DNA of 38,894 nt, from assembly GCA_020161755.1 (NCBI GenBank), contig JAIUOS010000033.1, positions 1-38,894 of the forward strand, in the 5' to 3' direction. The notes beneath the pieces were generated by a model. It searched no databases. It saw only the letters and a list, made by a program, of their open reading frames with translations, and was not told the origin of the DNA. Position 1 is the stretch's first letter; the number at the start of each line of letters is the position of its first letter. Both the position numbers and the translations under genes were made by a program. Source of the DNA: Actinomycetota bacterium (lineage in GTDB: Bacteria; Actinomycetota; Actinomycetes; Propionibacteriales; Propionibacteriaceae). This document shows positions 38,818-38,894 of this stretch, piece after piece.

Positions 38818-38894
38818 TCAACGGAGAGTTTGATCCTGGCTCAGGACGAACGCTGGCGGCGTGCTTAACACATGCAAGTCGAACGGTGACGAGG
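38818..38894 (+). rRNA. rrs: 16S rRNA, first ~77 nt (cut by window edge)
   Basis: AGAGTTTGATCCTGGCTCAG starts at 38825, which is position 8 in E. coli numbering, so the mature 5' end is near 38818. GACGAACGCTGGCGGCGTGC and AACACATGCAAGTCGAACGG follow, a typical actinobacterial 16S start. The rest lies outside the window. Confidence 0.97.

Overview
The window is high-GC DNA from an actinomycete, most likely of the Propionibacteriaceae type. The lineage clues are mshC (mycothiol synthesis), a coproporphyrin-dependent haem cluster, leaderless genes with TANNNT boxes just before the start codon, and an actinobacterial 16S rRNA start at the right edge. The genus is inferred, not proven.

Region 1 (1-7204): a truncated tRNA-Leu(GAG); an M20 peptidase; a reverse-strand group of uppP, an aldo/keto reductase and a YdeI/OmdA-like protein; then mshC, hisE, hisG and an SseB-family gene. 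Two striking palindromic elements lie here: a 68-bp perfect palindrome after mshC, and a 20-bp-arm inverted repeat that forms part of the 3' end of the SseB ORF.

Region 2 (7205-13220): a translation block of infC (ATC start, hairpin in its leader), rpmI, rplT, a TrmH/SpoU rRNA methyltransferase, pheS and pheT.

Region 3 (13219-18872): probable acquired material. It opens with the C-terminal remnant of an agmatine deiminase and an AT-richer control region with two matching 17-bp inverted repeats. A three-gene surface operon follows: (i) a TasA/camelysin-like protein with a SipW-type signal; (ii) a SipW-type signal peptidase fused to its own secreted domain and a C-terminal LAxTG-like sorting signal; (iii) a 1036-residue protein with two complete seven-repeat RCC1 propellers, each apparently inserted into a fibronectin-III-like domain. 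I consider this the most interesting system in the window.

Region 4 (18859-30270, reverse strand): a nearly complete glutamate-to-haem b pathway: hemA, hemE, an AhbD-like radical SAM/SPASM gene, hemY, hemQ, hemH, a fused hemC-hemD, hemB and hemL. Most neighbours overlap by 4 bp. A HAD phosphatase gene on the opposite strand divides the cluster. The presence of both an O2/H2O2-type decarboxylase (HemQ) and a radical SAM AhbD relative suggests haem synthesis under both aerobic and anaerobic conditions.

Region 5 (30271-38894): argC-argJ-argB-argD-argR-argH, with an ARG-box-like operator at a leaderless argC promoter and no argF or argG; a small unknown gene; tyrS; and an rRNA promoter and leader region ending in the first ~77 nt of a 16S gene. 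In many actinomycetes pheT is followed closely by argC. Here about 17 kb separates them, which marks regions 3 and 4 as an insertion or rearrangement in that order.
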